A DNA stretch of 64,000 bases from Trogon surrucura. Its lineage: Eukaryota > Chordata > Aves > Trogoniformes > Trogonidae. The stretch covers positions 41,817,898-41,881,897 of the forward strand of contig CM036617.1 of NCBI GenBank assembly GCA_020746105.1, in the 5' to 3' direction. The translations under genes and the position numbers were made by a program. Shown in pieces: positions 1 through 12,430 of this stretch. How positions within the stretch are numbered: position 1 is the stretch's first letter; every line of letters starts with the position of its first letter. The notes under the pieces were generated by a model. The model saw only the letters and a program-made list of their open reading frames with translations, searched no databases and was not told where the DNA came from.

Positions 1-87
1 TTGCTGAGCTGTGTTTGTTTTCGGGAAGACAGGGCAGAATGCAGTGCAAAATAATTATACACCTTAGTTGTCTTTCAGCTGTACTGT

Positions 88-430
88 CATAGAATCATAG
101 AACAGCCTAGGTTGGAAGGGACCTTGGAGATCATCTAATCCAATCTCCCTGCCATGGGTAGGGATGCCTCTCAACTAGACCTAGCTCAAGGCCTCATCCA
201 ACCTGGCCTTGAACATCTCCAGGGAGGGGGCATCCACAACTTCTCTGGGCAATCTATTCCAAAGTCTTGCCACCCTCGTACTGAAGAATTTTTTTCCTAA
301 GATTCAATCTAAACCTATTCTCTTTCAATTTAAATCCATTTCCCTTTGTCCTTTCACTGGACACTCTTTTAAAAAGTCCCTCTCCAGCCTTCTGCAGATT
401 CCCGTCAGGTATTGGAAGGCTTCTAAAAAT
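88..430 (-). mobile_element. CR1 LINE, 5'-truncated 3' end
   Basis: The plus strand begins with the reverse complement of the avian CR1 3' terminus (CATAGAATCATAGAA followed by the conserved 'GGTTGGAAGGGACC' block) and runs through the end of ORF2. The minus-strand reading contains typical CR1 C-terminal ORF2 motifs (GEGLFKRVS, RGNGFKLKENRFRL), with breaks. Only the last ~340 bp of the element are present, as is normal for CR1 because reverse transcription usually stops early. The left end at 88 is the true 3' end; the right end is the truncation point. Confidence 0.93.
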
Positions 431-3231
431 GTCTCTATCAACCAACCCACTATGTCTTGATGTTGTGTGGTACATAACTGGCCATATAGTGCATACAATA
501 TTTTTCAAACACTTTTACTTCAGTTTATTTTTTCTTTCTCAAATGTTTCAAGTTATTTTTCAAGCTTCAGTTGTAGTATATCTCACTGGAGAAAAAAAAA
601 AGGTTAATGTTTTCTACTTATATTAACCAATGTTTCCTGCCTTAAAATTAGGAATTTAATACATAACTCTTTCAACACTTGAGGGAAAGAGGAATTTCTT
701 GATATTCATTACATCATAAATTCCCGCTTGAATGTCTGTCTCATGAACATTCTCTTTAAAGAAGAGGGAAGAAAAAAAATCTTCTAAAAGATTTTTGAGC
801 ATGCTTTCCTAAAAAAAATTCTAGCTTCTGAAATTATTCCATACTGTTTCTTATATGTCAGTTTTCTATATTGGCATCCAGAGTTTACCCAACTATAATG
901 CACTATGTTTAGCATATAAAGTAACATTTTCAAATAATTCATTAAAGAGCAAATAAAGTAATTCAAATGCATCAGACAATAACTTGGTAAACTCTAGTTT
1001 AAACCATTTTGTGTGATATTTTTTAACAGTTACAATCAAATTTTAAATTTGTTGCTTATGATTACATCAGTATCATGTATCATGTGTATGAGATTTCTCA
1101 AAAGCTCCTTATAAATCTCCACAATACTAGAATAGTTTCTACCATTCTCCAAGAAAATTATTAGAACTCTAAAACTACTTATGTAGTTTTATCCTATACT
1201 AATATTATTTTTATTAGAAGATAATTAAGAGATAAGGAAAAACATATATTTTTACTAGAAAGCCCACAACATTAATTTCATTGTTCTTTATAATTTGGAA
1301 AAGAAAACAATTTACTGAAAATACAGCACACTATGTTTTCCATTCTGCATTATGAAGCCCATGTATTACTCAGAATAATTTTTTCTAACAATATTTTTAA
1401 GGGCAGAGGAGAAATTGATTTCTGTCTTCTACCTCAGATCTTGTCTTTGGAAGGTTGTCCAGGTAGGTTTCTCATAAGTGTAATAAGAGATTCCCTCTTC
1501 AATCCACTTCTAAGATTTCTGAGATTTATCCCAATCTATACTAATGTTTGATTGCCTGAGAAAATTTGATGTTCATTTTGAAAAGCTCAGTGGCTACAGG
1601 ATGTCATTTGTCCCTTTCTATCAACAAAATCAGTTATATAGATGGAACTTCCCTTCAGAAGAAAAAAGATGTTTCGTCTTTGGTTTGAATGATTTGTTTT
1701 CAGAGTACGAATAATTTATATATGAATAAAGATATAGTCTGTTAATGAAAAATGTGATTTATATTTTTATATTAAATAAAGTTTCCAACATTATCTTTAC
1801 CATTTTACGCTTATAGTTTTCTGATAAATAGCCAAACCCACAAAACTCCCTGCAAGTATCAGTTTTCCTTTCTTTATGTAGGAACTCCTGGAACCGATAA
1901 TAGAGGTAACTGAGAGAAGTTTCTTTAATGAAACACAACCACAACATTTCCAATAATTTACTTTTTAGAGAATAAAGATGTGCTAGCACAGAAATAACTA
2001 GTATAAAGCATACTATCTTGTGTGCTATTTAAATATTGCCTTGCAGAAAGTACCAGCTTATTGAAAAGGTTGCCTTGTTCACCTCTAGAATCACTTAGCA
2101 TTCTTACAAGAGCAAGGAGCTGAGGCCGATATGACTGTTTTTAAATTCCTTCTATTTGTTTGATATCTTTTCTTTTTAATGGGATCACAGCCTCAGTCAT
2201 CATTTGGCAGCTGTTTTCTTTCAAGGGATTTTTACTTAAAATACATTTTTTTTTAAATATTATAATTTTACTGCTCAATGAACCTTGCAATAACAACATT
2301 TTAGCATCTATCCACCATGGCAGATGGCAAACTAATGAGGCCTGCTGTAGTTGCATACTGATATGTTCTGTACACAACACTTCTGTGCTCCAAAGGGAGG
2401 TCAAAGAGTAACTTTTATTTATATTCTTTGTTGCATTTGATCGTTGAAAATCATAAGACAGATTATTAGAAAAACAATTTTTGCACCTTTTAATTAGACT
2501 TACTAATGTTTACTGTATGTGATCAACCTAGAGAGCTCAAAAAAGACACAGTCCATATTTCAGTGTTGTTTGGTTTGCATTTTAACAAAGAAATAGTACT
2601 ATCACAAGATGATTTTTTACTTGTACTGAAAATTCACCTTAGAGTCAAAGCAAAAGATGTTTTTCCTATGCATGCCTTCAAGTCATTTTAGAAAATCTAG
2701 TATTTTACTTTTGTTAGGTTTTAGATATTAAAGTTAGATACATGGTTAATATGCTACTTCTTTTTTCATGACGGGTTTTTTTTGTGGGTTTTTTTTTTTA
2801 ACACATTAGTAAATATTTCCCCTCACCACTTGCCTGAATTCTGTACTTTCTCTTAATAGAGATACTAGATAATTTTCATTAAACCTAGCGGTGACTAATC
2901 CAGTTCATATTTTAGGTAAAACAAGGTAATGAAAAATCATGAGTCTCATAATAAGTGCAATTGAATTGACCTCAGTCAAGGTGTGTAATATAAATATGTG
3001 ATCAACGTTCCTTGACAGAGAGAGGAGAGCAGACAAAGTGTAAGACAGAGGGATTGACTGACTTTTCTACAAGAGTATTCATCACACCCAGCTTAAAGAA
3101 ACATCTGAATCACTGTTTGGTGTTGTTTTATCCTAGGAGAAAAGCCTGAGTGAATAACCAACACCCTACCCACAAAACTAGTTCCTCTTGTTCTCTTTAT
3201 ATTAATTTTTGTATTTTATTTTCCTCAATAG
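431..3231. other. AT-rich non-coding stretch, nothing recognised
   Basis: No repeat family or RNA gene is recognised. The open frames are short and AT-driven. The 61-codon frame at 2506-2691 lies just downstream of a possible splice acceptor (CAACCTAG, ending 2532) and has protein-like composition, but no family is recognised and frames of this length are expected by chance here. Short T-runs occur at 2777-2802. Confidence 0.5.
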
Positions 3232-3354
3232 TTTCTCCCAAAATACTTGCACCAAGTAGAGAATCTAGAAACATTTACACGTAATGTTTCACAAGCTTTT
3301 CTAAATCGATTCCATGATCGTATTAATGATTGGAAGCTGTCTCTGGGAATCCCT
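3232..3354 (+). CDS. possible internal exon, unidentified gene
   Basis: A pyrimidine-rich acceptor (TTTTATTTTCCTCAATAG, ending 3231) is followed by 41 codons open in one frame with protein-like composition (begins FLPKYLHQVENLETF, later NRFHDRINDWKLSLGIP). A possible donor, CCT|GTAATC, follows at 3355; the frame otherwise stops at 3370-3372. The stretch lies 0.7 kb upstream of the possible terminal exon at 4081, on the same strand. Caution: the end phase (0) does not fit the longer frame of that exon (which needs one preceding base), so either another donor, a further exon or chance is involved. The protein family is not recognised. Confidence 0.2.
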
Positions 3355-4080
3355 GTAATCTCATTAAACTAGGGTCAAAGATTAAAATATTGGAAAGTAA
3401 ATTACTTCCAAGTATATATCCTGAAGTAAAATTGGACATAATCAAATAAAGATGATGAATTTAATTCCAAAACACTGTTCTTCACTGATTGTCAGTACTG
3501 TGCTGTGTGTTTCTGTGTCAATAACATATTACTGAGATCACCAGATTTTAGAAAAATAAAGTCTTGAAGTAGTAAATTTTAAAACATCAAGAATCTGTAT
3601 CTGACCTTCATATACACTTCAACTATCACTTTTCAGCTCTTCTGGCAAATTTATTTTTTTATCTGTTGCTTACAGAAGATAGCTGTAGGCTTGGAGAAAT
3701 ATGGGCATTGACTCTTATCAGTATTCCTACAATGTATTGAATCATTTTAATAGATTTTATTATTATTCAAATTTCAATATAGATATTCTTGTACATACTC
3801 TAGGGTATAAAGCTGCTTTCAGTGTGTTCATTTTACACTCATATAATGTTGCTAATATCATCGCATTTAGTTTTATTTGTATACTAGTATGAAAGGATTT
3901 AGAGATTACTGTATTATGATATTAAAATTAAATTATTTTAGATTTACTTTCTCATTTAACTCAGCTAAAAATTTCTTGGCACAGCGGTAGGATTTCACAT
4001 ATCACCTTACTTTAAAGACAAGATTTACAATTGCATATACTTTTGTTTTTTTCTTTTTTAAGCTGTATGTTTTCTTTCAG

Positions 4081-4163
4081 ATGAAGAGTTGTCCTGTAAT
4101 GTCCTGGATCGAGTAGCTCATCATTTAAGAGAATTATCAGTAAAGTGGAGGAAAAGGAAGTAG
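4081..4163 (+). CDS. possible 3'-terminal coding exon, unidentified gene
   Basis: A long polypyrimidine tract (4041-4078) leads to TTTCTTTCAG, ending 4080. If one base comes from the preceding exon, the exon reads 26 codons (EELSCNVLDRVAHHL ... WRKRK) to TAG at 4161-4163. A poly(A) signal follows at 4204-4209 and a T-rich downstream element at 4228-4252, so acceptor, open frame, stop, poly(A) signal and downstream element come in the right order within 170 bp. The basic C-terminus is typical of many nuclear proteins, but the family is not recognised. A second, shorter frame (11 codons) also exists in phase 0. Chance remains possible because the frame is short. Confidence 0.35.
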
Positions 4164-4203
4164 GAAACAGTTCATCTGTGCTCACTTTTTAATTGACAGA
4201 TTA

Positions 4204-4209
4204 AATAAA
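4204..4209 (+). terminator. candidate poly(A) signal AATAAA
   Basis: A canonical AATAAA lies 40 bp after the stop of the proposed terminal exon and is followed within 25-45 bp by a T-rich stretch, the expected layout of a cleavage and polyadenylation site. In AT-rich DNA this hexamer is common, so it only counts together with the exon upstream. Confidence 0.35.
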
Positions 4210-4225
4210 CCTTGAAAATCTATGT

Positions 4226-7200
4226 TCTCATCTTTACTTTTTTTTTTCCTGTTGTCCATTGCCTATGGTAAAAGATAAAGCATGGAGACTTCTTACAGAA
4301 TCAAAATTACTGTTATTGTACAGTAGCTATAGATGCAATTTATAAAGATTCAAATGATTGATTCCTTCACTCAACAGAATTAGACAACTGTGAATCTTCT
4401 TTTTAATGTAAGTTGGTTACTCTTCAACAATGCTACTTTTTTTTTTTTTTTTTTCCCAAAAAATAAAAGCATCAAGATCTCCCAGGAATCTGAAAGACTT
4501 TTAATGCATCTCTGCTTGGATACAAGTCTACATATCTTAATATCGGTGTTTAAATAAGTGCTTTCTTAAGTAGCATAACACTACATGTTAATTCTTAACA
4601 GTCAGATTTTCTCTGTTTGTCCTATACATTGTCTAAGAGATATTTAATATTTCTACTCAATGTAAGTTCCTTTTTTAAGAATGTCATTAAGTACTGTGTA
4701 ATCTAATCATTATCTTAACGATTTGCCATAGAATGAAAATTATAGTCAGAAGCTTATCAATCAATGTATTTCTGGAAAAGTCATGCAGGGAATCAACATT
4801 AAACAAGTATTTGCTTTCGATTAGAAATGGTTGATTTTTTTACAGCCTATCATCTGAAAATATAGTTTGAATACTAATTGTAAATTGCTAAGTCATATTG
4901 CAAACTGGTTGTTTGATAGTGCTTAATTTAAAAGATTTGCTTTTACATCCCTAGATGGTGCTATATGTACCTCTATTGGGTGAAGAATTATAAGCAATTT
5001 TAATATAAAATTATACAAATTCTAAGTAAGATGAAATTACTAGAACCTTAGAAATTATTGTGGAAAAGATTTTTCTGCTTTTGCTGTAGGCCATGAAGCA
5101 TGTGTTGCCAGGTGATTATGCTCATAAGAAAGTTAATCCTGTGCTGTATTAAACAAGAATCACAAACAAGTACCATAGAAAGACAACCTACATTCTAAGA
5201 AAATGTTGGGCTAATTCCTTTTCAGAAGTAAACCAGAAAAGCTCTTTTTTCACTCACTCCTGCTATATACAATATTTGCTGTTCTCCCCACACATTTACA
5301 CATACAAATTAATTTTCGTTTTAATTTGTATTTTAAAGTAGCTTGAAATAACACATTCATTTCTGCTGGACTGTCATACCTATAAGGTCCTTCATGGACA
5401 GGTGATACATAGGGTTTTAATACCCATATATTTATAATTTTATTTTTTTTTTTAAAAAAAAGAAGCAGTCTGGAAAAGGTGTTGCTTAGTAAGGAGAAAT
5501 GATTCTTTTCTAGTGGCATTGGACCGATACGTAAATCAACAGTTATTGACTACCTTATAGGTAATTCCTTATATTCCTTATGAGAAGCCTCAGAGATAGC
5601 ATTACACATTTTTTTGGTATCATGTATTATGAATCCAAAGAAAGTTTATAGATACTTAGGTATAATAATTTGACTAAAGAAATCAATGGAGAAATATCCT
5701 CATGATCTAGGTTATTAATGGAATATTCTTCACTAACACATTAAAAAAGAATATAAAGAAAAGTGCGGCATGGAACTGTATAACAATACAAACGTACTTT
5801 ATATTTCTACCATCTTTATTCCAGATAAGAAGAGACAACAGAACAGATATTTCTTGACTACCGTTTGCCTTTATTAGGCACCACAGATGGAGGCTGTCTG
5901 GCCATAGTTCATGCACTGTAGGTTCTCTTTGCTGGTAGGTGATTCCAATTATGTAGCTGCTCTCAGGACTTTGACACCTGTGTTTTAACACATATTTGTA
6001 ACATCATTTTATGGAAAGCTAATGGGAATGGGTAGTGTGAATTTTTCCTTTGCTGCACCAAGTTTTAGGTGTTCCATACCTATTGTCCATGCCCTTAAGT
6101 AAAAAAAGGAATCTAGACTGCTTTCAGATTCAGTGCATTAGAAAATTAAGCACATCTTTATCCAATTAACAGTACTAGACATACGTCAACAGGAATAATA
6201 TATTGTTAAATACAGCTTAAACACTGAAATCTGTTCAATATAAGCTTCTGAGAGAGAAGTGGACAAGAGTAATGCTCATTTCAATCATGATTTTTTAAAA
6301 ATGCTTTAGATGACTCTTCCATGACTAGTGCATGCACTAAATGAGGAGGATTACGAGTCCTTTTTCAGTCACATGAAGAGATAGATTTATTTGTAACCTT
6401 CTTGCAGCCCAATCACCTAACAAACTCCCTTAATTTAACTTACAGTGAAATTACTAACAGAAGAGAAAGAAGTGATTTGGGCAAATATTAAATGATCGCA
6501 TTCAGTTTAAGTAATATGTACAAGAAAGTAAATTTCCATTTTTTTCAAGGCTGGGACAATTCCTTCTCATAGGAATAGCACATCTTCTGGAAAGAACTGT
6601 ACATTGTCTTTATAGCAACCTATGCTGAATTCTTAAAAAAATTTCTAACAGTATTTTAGTAGAAAAATAATACTTTGTTGCAGGTTTTTGAAAACAGAGA
6701 GGATATTGTGAAAATATATAGGTGTTTCTTGACAAAAATAAATAAAGGACAGAGCTTATAATAACAGCTTCATCCCCTTCTTGGGATCTCTCCAGGCTTT
6801 GCAAGATATTTTGGGTGTGATTACAAAGCAATATCAACGTGTGTAGCTTTGTTAAATCCCAGTGATGATAAGAGAAATGTCTCTCTGACCTAGTCTTCAT
6901 CTTAAGAATTCAGGATAATACACAGAAACAAGGAAGTCTTTTCTGAATGCCGGTGACACCACCAGATTCTGAATCTTTTTGTCAGAAAGTGCTTTTTAAT
7001 GAAGACTTGGAAGGTAAAATTAAAAAGAGAAGATTTCAACTCAAAATCTGAGTTTGTAATTCAAACACATCTCAGTCTGAGATTTTAAGAGCATGCTGTC
7101 ATGTGTTTTCAAGATGGACATCTGAGAGAAATGAGTGTGACACTTTCCAAGAGTACATATTCATGCAATTAAGCATAAGCTGTTTTAGGGTTCTTTTGAC

Positions 7201-7980
7201 ACTTCATTTGCATATTTTAATAAGATAGAAGGAGACCAAGATAAAGCAAAATCTTCCCTGGCTTGCTTGTTATATTGTTTCTTAGCATTAGATGTTAACC
7301 TGTTCCAAATTCCGCCTATAGTTTCTTCTTGTTAGTAGCATCTGTTAATATAAATCTTGTCTGTGAACAACAAATTGCTGGGTTCCTAGCTTTGTTTGTG
7401 CCATGACTTCTTTGCAGAAGCAAAACCAATACACTATAAACAAATAAAGAAGATAGACCCTAATCCAACCCCTCCTTTTTTCTTTTTTTTTTTTTTTTTA
7501 ATTGAGTTCAATGTGCTTTGAAATCAGCTTCTCTGGAGAATCCCTTGCAAAGCAATCTCTATGAATGTTCACCTGAATTTTTAAAGAAGTGCACTTAGCA
7601 TATATTTAGACTTCTTTGTTTCTTCTTTGTACTCTCAGACCAAAAATATTCTCAGAAATTTTTACCGTGAAAACAACTATAGTCATATGTTGCAAACTAT
7701 TCATTCTTTCTATTTGCATGAATAATTAAATTTTGACTAGGCAGAGAGACATAATAGAGAGAGGAAAAGTATAAGAACTGTTATACCCTAATTGTTAGGT
7801 CATGCATGCACAGATAAGAAGTCTAATTTTTGCTCAGAAGAATATGTGAGTAAACAATACATACGGATATACCTATAGCAGAAACAGGCTTCAAAAGTTA
7901 TTCTATACATAAGCATACGGACACAAAGGAAACATTTTTCTTCTCTACCTACATCTTCTGAGATAAACTTCTGTGAAGAC
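4226..7980. other. AT-rich non-coding stretch with homopolymer runs
   Basis: No repeat family, exon or RNA gene could be supported. T-runs occur at about 4438-4454 and 7481-7499. Open frames are scattered, short and AT-driven. The sequence looks like ordinary intergenic or intronic DNA. Confidence 0.5.
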
Positions 7981-8760
7981 TTCAGTATTGTCCTGGTTTG
8001 ATCTCAGATCAGGACAAGTGGTTATTTCCTGGAGGCTGATACAAGCTTTTCCTAGTGTCTTTTCAGAATCCCTTGGTATTAACAGATTTTCAGTGTCCTG
8101 ACAAGCCTCAGCTGTGTCCGTCTGCCCTCTTTTACTTGTGGGCCCAGGAGTGCCTTTCAAGCTCAGGATCAGGCCCTCAGGTCTGACCTGAACTATGCTT
8201 TAGGTGTGCTGTGCCGTACCCTGTCTTCTGCAGTCCTAAGTGGTATTCTTGGATGAATCCAAGCCTACGTTGTGCATCACTTTGTCTTCTGTCCTGTCTC
8301 CAGAATGGACATAAGGATTTATCTTACAGGTATCCTTGTCTCAAGTCCTGCTTTCTGGATGAGCCTTAGATGCCCAGCACAGGTAGTCCTGCTTCCATGC
8401 CTACTTCCTTCTGTGATAAATTGATTACTGCACTTCCTACATGGACACAAAGCTTAACTCATTACCTTCTATGGACTCTGTTGATGGGCTGTTTTGCTGT
8501 CATCAGTGTTGCCCTTCATAGAGGCAATGGGACTGCAGCTTATTGGTGATGGCATGGCATGTTCTGGGTTCAAACTAGCAAACCCATTCCTGTGGCTCCC
8601 TCTCTCAGGGTGTACAATGTGAATCTTCAAATGAGTTTCAATGTCTCCTCCCATTCTCAGAACATGCCCTATATATGTTAAACCTCTCACAAAATTAAAC
8701 TTCTCAGTCATGATCCATTTATTTTGTTGTGATATAGTGTATATCTGGGCTCAGGTACCA
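7981..8760. other. GC-richer block of unknown origin
   Basis: Base composition changes from the AT-rich surroundings to a C/T-rich, more GC-rich stretch starting near TGTCCTGGTTTGATC (7989) and fading near 8760. The opening resembles the start of several avian LTRs (TGTCCTGGTTTG), and a second scrap with the same look is present at 49434. No matching terminal CA end, TATA box or target duplication was found, so a diverged LTR is only a guess. Open frames inside (71 and 80 codons) are not recognised. Confidence 0.3.
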
Positions 8761-9497
8761 CATAGAATTGAGTTTATTTTTAAAAACAAGCCCTACGCAT
8801 TCCTTTGATTTAACTTCATTAGAATGTTGACTGCTGTATTTTCAGCTAAAAAATATGGCAGTTGATGGCTTGCCAAAGTGAAGAGTCTACCCAGATGAGA
8901 TTGCACAGTGGTAAATCAGAATTGAGATAGGTACCTTTTTGTGAAACCTTAATTGTTTAATTTTAATTTGTATTTTAAGAGCACCTGCAGGAATTATAGT
9001 TTTCTAACAGCTAGGATAGCTTCTGGAGTTTTCCATCTTCAGTTTATGCTGTCCTTAAACATCAAAGTCTTTCTAACTGTCCACTTGAGCTGAATTCTAA
9101 TGGGAGCAAGACACAAAATTATAGACCAAAACTCTTTTTGAGCAAAGATCTCTTCCATGTCCAACAAACACTTAACTCTTTTGCTTACTAAGTTAGTGAC
9201 TGATTAATGCCCTATATGAAACTGCTGAAACGAGTGTTGCGTGTCCAAGAGATACGGCTTTAATTTGCTTTAAAATATCACTGGCACTCTTTAATTGACT
9301 GGATTATACATTTTAAGGGAAACATAACCGTTCAGTTTGATTTTGTTATTTTCTGGGATTTATTCTGAAGTTAAACATAAGTGTACATTTGAAATTGTGA
9401 GTGCAAGGAATTGTAGATTAAATATTGCTATAGGTGAAATGTGATTTGTTTGACAGTTTCAGGTAACTGAGATGAAGAAAGGTAAGGTTTATTTTAG
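8761..9497. other. AT-rich non-coding stretch, nothing recognised
   Basis: No repeat family, RNA gene or exon could be supported in this interval. Confidence 0.5.
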
Positions 9498-9560
9498 ACC
9501 AAAACTTTTTAGGGCATATATGAATTATTTTAATTCGTATATGCCCTAAAAAGCTTTGGT
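9498..9560. repeat. near-perfect 30-bp hairpin, 3-nt loop
   Basis: The left arm (9498-9527) and the reverse complement of the right arm (9531-9560) differ at only 2 of 30 positions; the loop is TTT (9528-9530). The arms carry CTTTTTAGGGCATATA and its complement. Symmetry stops at the arm ends. It is not part of any repeat recognised here. Possible explanations are a tiny palindromic transposon, a template-switch mutation, or a structured RNA; the 3-nt loop argues against a normal microRNA precursor. Confidence 0.85.
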
Positions 9561-10831
9561 TTTTTTCTTAGTTGACTATGAGGAGACGTTAGATAATATC
9601 TCAGCTACAAACATTTCTTCTTGTAGATATAAAATGATCAATGGGTCCAACTGCTGATAGACTGTCATAATTAAATGTTTAGGCTGAAAGCGAATTAAAT
9701 AAAATACTTAATAAACAGAATTTTGAGGTATTTATTTGGCATATCATCTGCAGTAGCTTAGTCACTCAAATTTAATAGTAGTGCTAAAATACAATATAGT
9801 TTTTATTTTCTGTATTTATCTGTGATTACAGGTTATCATTAATATGCAGTTATAGGAATTCAATGTTGTTCTGCATGATACTCACACAGCAGTCACAGAC
9901 ATGATAGAGATCTAGGGAATCAGTATACTGAATTGTGCCATACTTTTCCTTCAATAGTGGTGAGTGAGTTGATCTGAGTGCTTGTATGAATTTCTTCCAG
10001 AAGAAACAAAATATTTCTTGAAAACGGAGATTGTATTCTGTTTTACAAAGAAAATATGCTTCCAAATATACTATAATAGATGAATAAAACTGCACAAATT
10101 AACCATTGGAGGGTGGGCTCGATGTAGGGGTGGATTTAATTATTGGTTGTACAAGTGTCTTTATTTAGTCTGCACAGGTGCTTAGAATAGTCTTACATCA
10201 ATTCCTGTGTGATTTTTATCTAGGTCAATTTTTCATATAATTATGTGAAAATTCATGATATGTAATATTCATATAATTACTATTAGATATAACAGCTGTA
10301 ACCTTCTCCATGGGAGTCTGACAGCAAAACTGTTGTGATGATGTTTTATATTGCAGTGAGAAAATGAATAATTTTTTGAAGAATTTTATGTTTAAATAAA
10401 AATTAATACACACATCTCTGCTTTACAAATTAGCAACAAGTGTGGCTTTATGCATTATTTCAGGTCCTGAGATGATCCATGTTAAAAAAAAATCAACCAA
10501 ACAAACCCCAAAAAAACAACAAAAAAGGAAGCTTTATTGCAGAACCTCATCAAATTTTTTCAGAAATCTGAATCTGAAACTTAACTTGTACTAGTTCCCA
10601 TACTAGTACATATGGGAAACAAGAAGTCACAGTATGGTGGTGTGATAATTACTTATGTACTTCTAGTGCTTCCTAGTGAGCTAAAAGTAGATTTGCAGAC
10701 TAAAAATAATTATGTGGAAACTGACATTTACATCAGTTTATCGTTACATCAAATTTGTACGTCATAACTATCATAAGCAAAGTCTTGTCTCTGTATTCTG
10801 ATTTCCTGAATACTGCATAAATCTGATATCC
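9561..10831. other. AT-rich non-coding stretch, nothing recognised
   Basis: No repeat family, RNA gene or exon could be supported. An A-rich simple stretch lies at 10483-10528. Confidence 0.5.
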
Positions 10832-11185
10832 CATATTGGGTTCACTTGTTAAGATTTTTTGGGGGTGTGAGCACTGCAGACATGGGTTCTGTGAGAAGAT
10901 ACTAAAAGCTGCCACCATGTTGGACAAAGCCAGTTCCAGCCAGTTCTTAGGACCTGTCACTGTCCAAGGCTGAGCCCATCACTGGTGCTGGTTGACCTCT
11001 GGGTTAATATATTTAAGAAAGGGTAAAAACCACTGCACAGCAGCTGTGAGAGGGGAGTGATGAATGTGAGACACTAGGATACTAAGATCATTAAAGAAGG
11101 AGAGGGAGGAGGAGATCCAGGCACCATAGCAGAGGCTCCCCTGCAGTCCAGGGAGGTCCATAGTAGATAGTGGAGATACCTAAAG
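10832..11185 (+). mobile_element. LTR fragment, avian ERV (same family as 40957, 44199, 48713)
   Basis: The stretch aligns by eye to the sense 5' part of the LTR family seen complete at 44199-45386: 'TTCTGTGAGAAG', a variant of 'GCCAATGCCAGCCAGCTCC', a run like 'ATTTAAGAAAGGG' and the 'GGAGAGGGAGGAGGAGATCC' block follow in the same order. It is truncated at the 3' side, lacking the tandem 'CTGGAGCAG'-type units and the U5 end. Sense orientation is taken from the AATAAA of the copy at 48713. The copy is old and diverged. Confidence 0.7.
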
Positions 11186-12430
11186 TCACATAAACAGAGT
11201 TATTTTAGCCTGTGTCACTTAAAAAATTGCAGCATTTTCTTCCTTCAAGGTGAGCATAACTCCACAGAGGTAAGAAAGGAAACACTTTTTCATCTTCCCC
11301 AAGTCTTCCATTGTTGCAGATGCTGACATAAATTAAGTCTGAACAGGACCCCATTAGATAACTAGTATATTTTTACTCATAAACCCTGGTATCACATGCT
11401 CATTTCACTTTCCCTATGCATGCTCACAGGAACCTGATAAAATTCATTTGTTTAGATGTATGAGCAGAATGTATGTATTACCAGACTCTTGTAAAACATA
11501 TTTTAAACTCACTATTATATTCTTTATCTAATTATTGTTTTATCATCATACGCACAGGCTGAGAAGACTGTAAACATGCTCCCTCTGATCCAAATATTCC
11601 TAGATCAAATTCACTTCTCATTAGGGCTGCAATGCCATAACTGTGAACAGAATTCATCTCACTATGGTTTCCTAATAAAAAATTACTAGGCAAAAGGTAG
11701 TTACCACTTTTCATACTGCTGTTTCTCAATTAGAGGTGTTGTTTAAGTGAACTTGCTGCTGTTTCTTTTCTCGGCATCTGGACCTAAGCCAGAAGTTCAT
11801 AGGGATATAATTAAGGTCTTCACATGCCAAAGACTGAATGAAAAACTCATGAAACATTACCAAGTAGTGTTTAGGGGATAGATTTTAAAGAAAGTCCTGC
11901 CAGAAACAGAGGAAACGGTTCAAAATCTGGAAGTGGTAAATACCTTTGGGATGTTTTAAGAGAACTAGACAGATGCTCAGGAAACTGAAAACATACCATC
12001 ATAGTAATTAGTTCTTATTCCTGAAGAGAAGTTGAATTTGGGACCAATTCAAAACGAGGGGCAAAGGAGCAGAGAGCATATCTCATTCTTCAAAATGCAT
12101 ACTTGCAAGAAAGCTCAATTGTCATGCCACATTAAAAAAGTTTTCATTATGTGTAGAAAACAGAAAATACTAGGACATTACACTTACTAATAATTTCTGC
12201 TGTACACTTTACAAGAAGAGACCATCAGAATGCACATAGGTTACACATGAGTTGCATACACTCTGTATTGTGTTATAATGCTTTATGAATGTAAAATTTC
12301 ATTTAACTGTTTAGTTTATGGCACATCACTTGTAAAAATGTAGTATGAGCACAGTTTTCGTAGAGGAGACATACAGCCATTTTTTTTTAATAATGAAAAA
12401 AAACATTACACTCTGAGTTTTATCGTTCCA
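11186..12430. other. AT-rich non-coding stretch, nothing recognised
   Basis: No repeat family, RNA gene or exon could be supported in this interval. Confidence 0.5.

Noticed and set aside
254..508. 84-codon open frame on the minus strand as a small protein gene
   Set aside because: Most of it is CR1 ORF2 C-terminus from the element at 88-430; the N-terminal codons come from flanking DNA.
2506..2691. 61-codon frame with a possible upstream acceptor
   Set aside because: Weak pyrimidine tract, no donor in a sensible place, and frames of this size are common by chance in this window.
9498..9560. MicroRNA precursor
   Set aside because: A 3-nt loop and almost perfect 30-bp stem are unlike normal Drosha/Dicer substrates; kept only as an unexplained hairpin.
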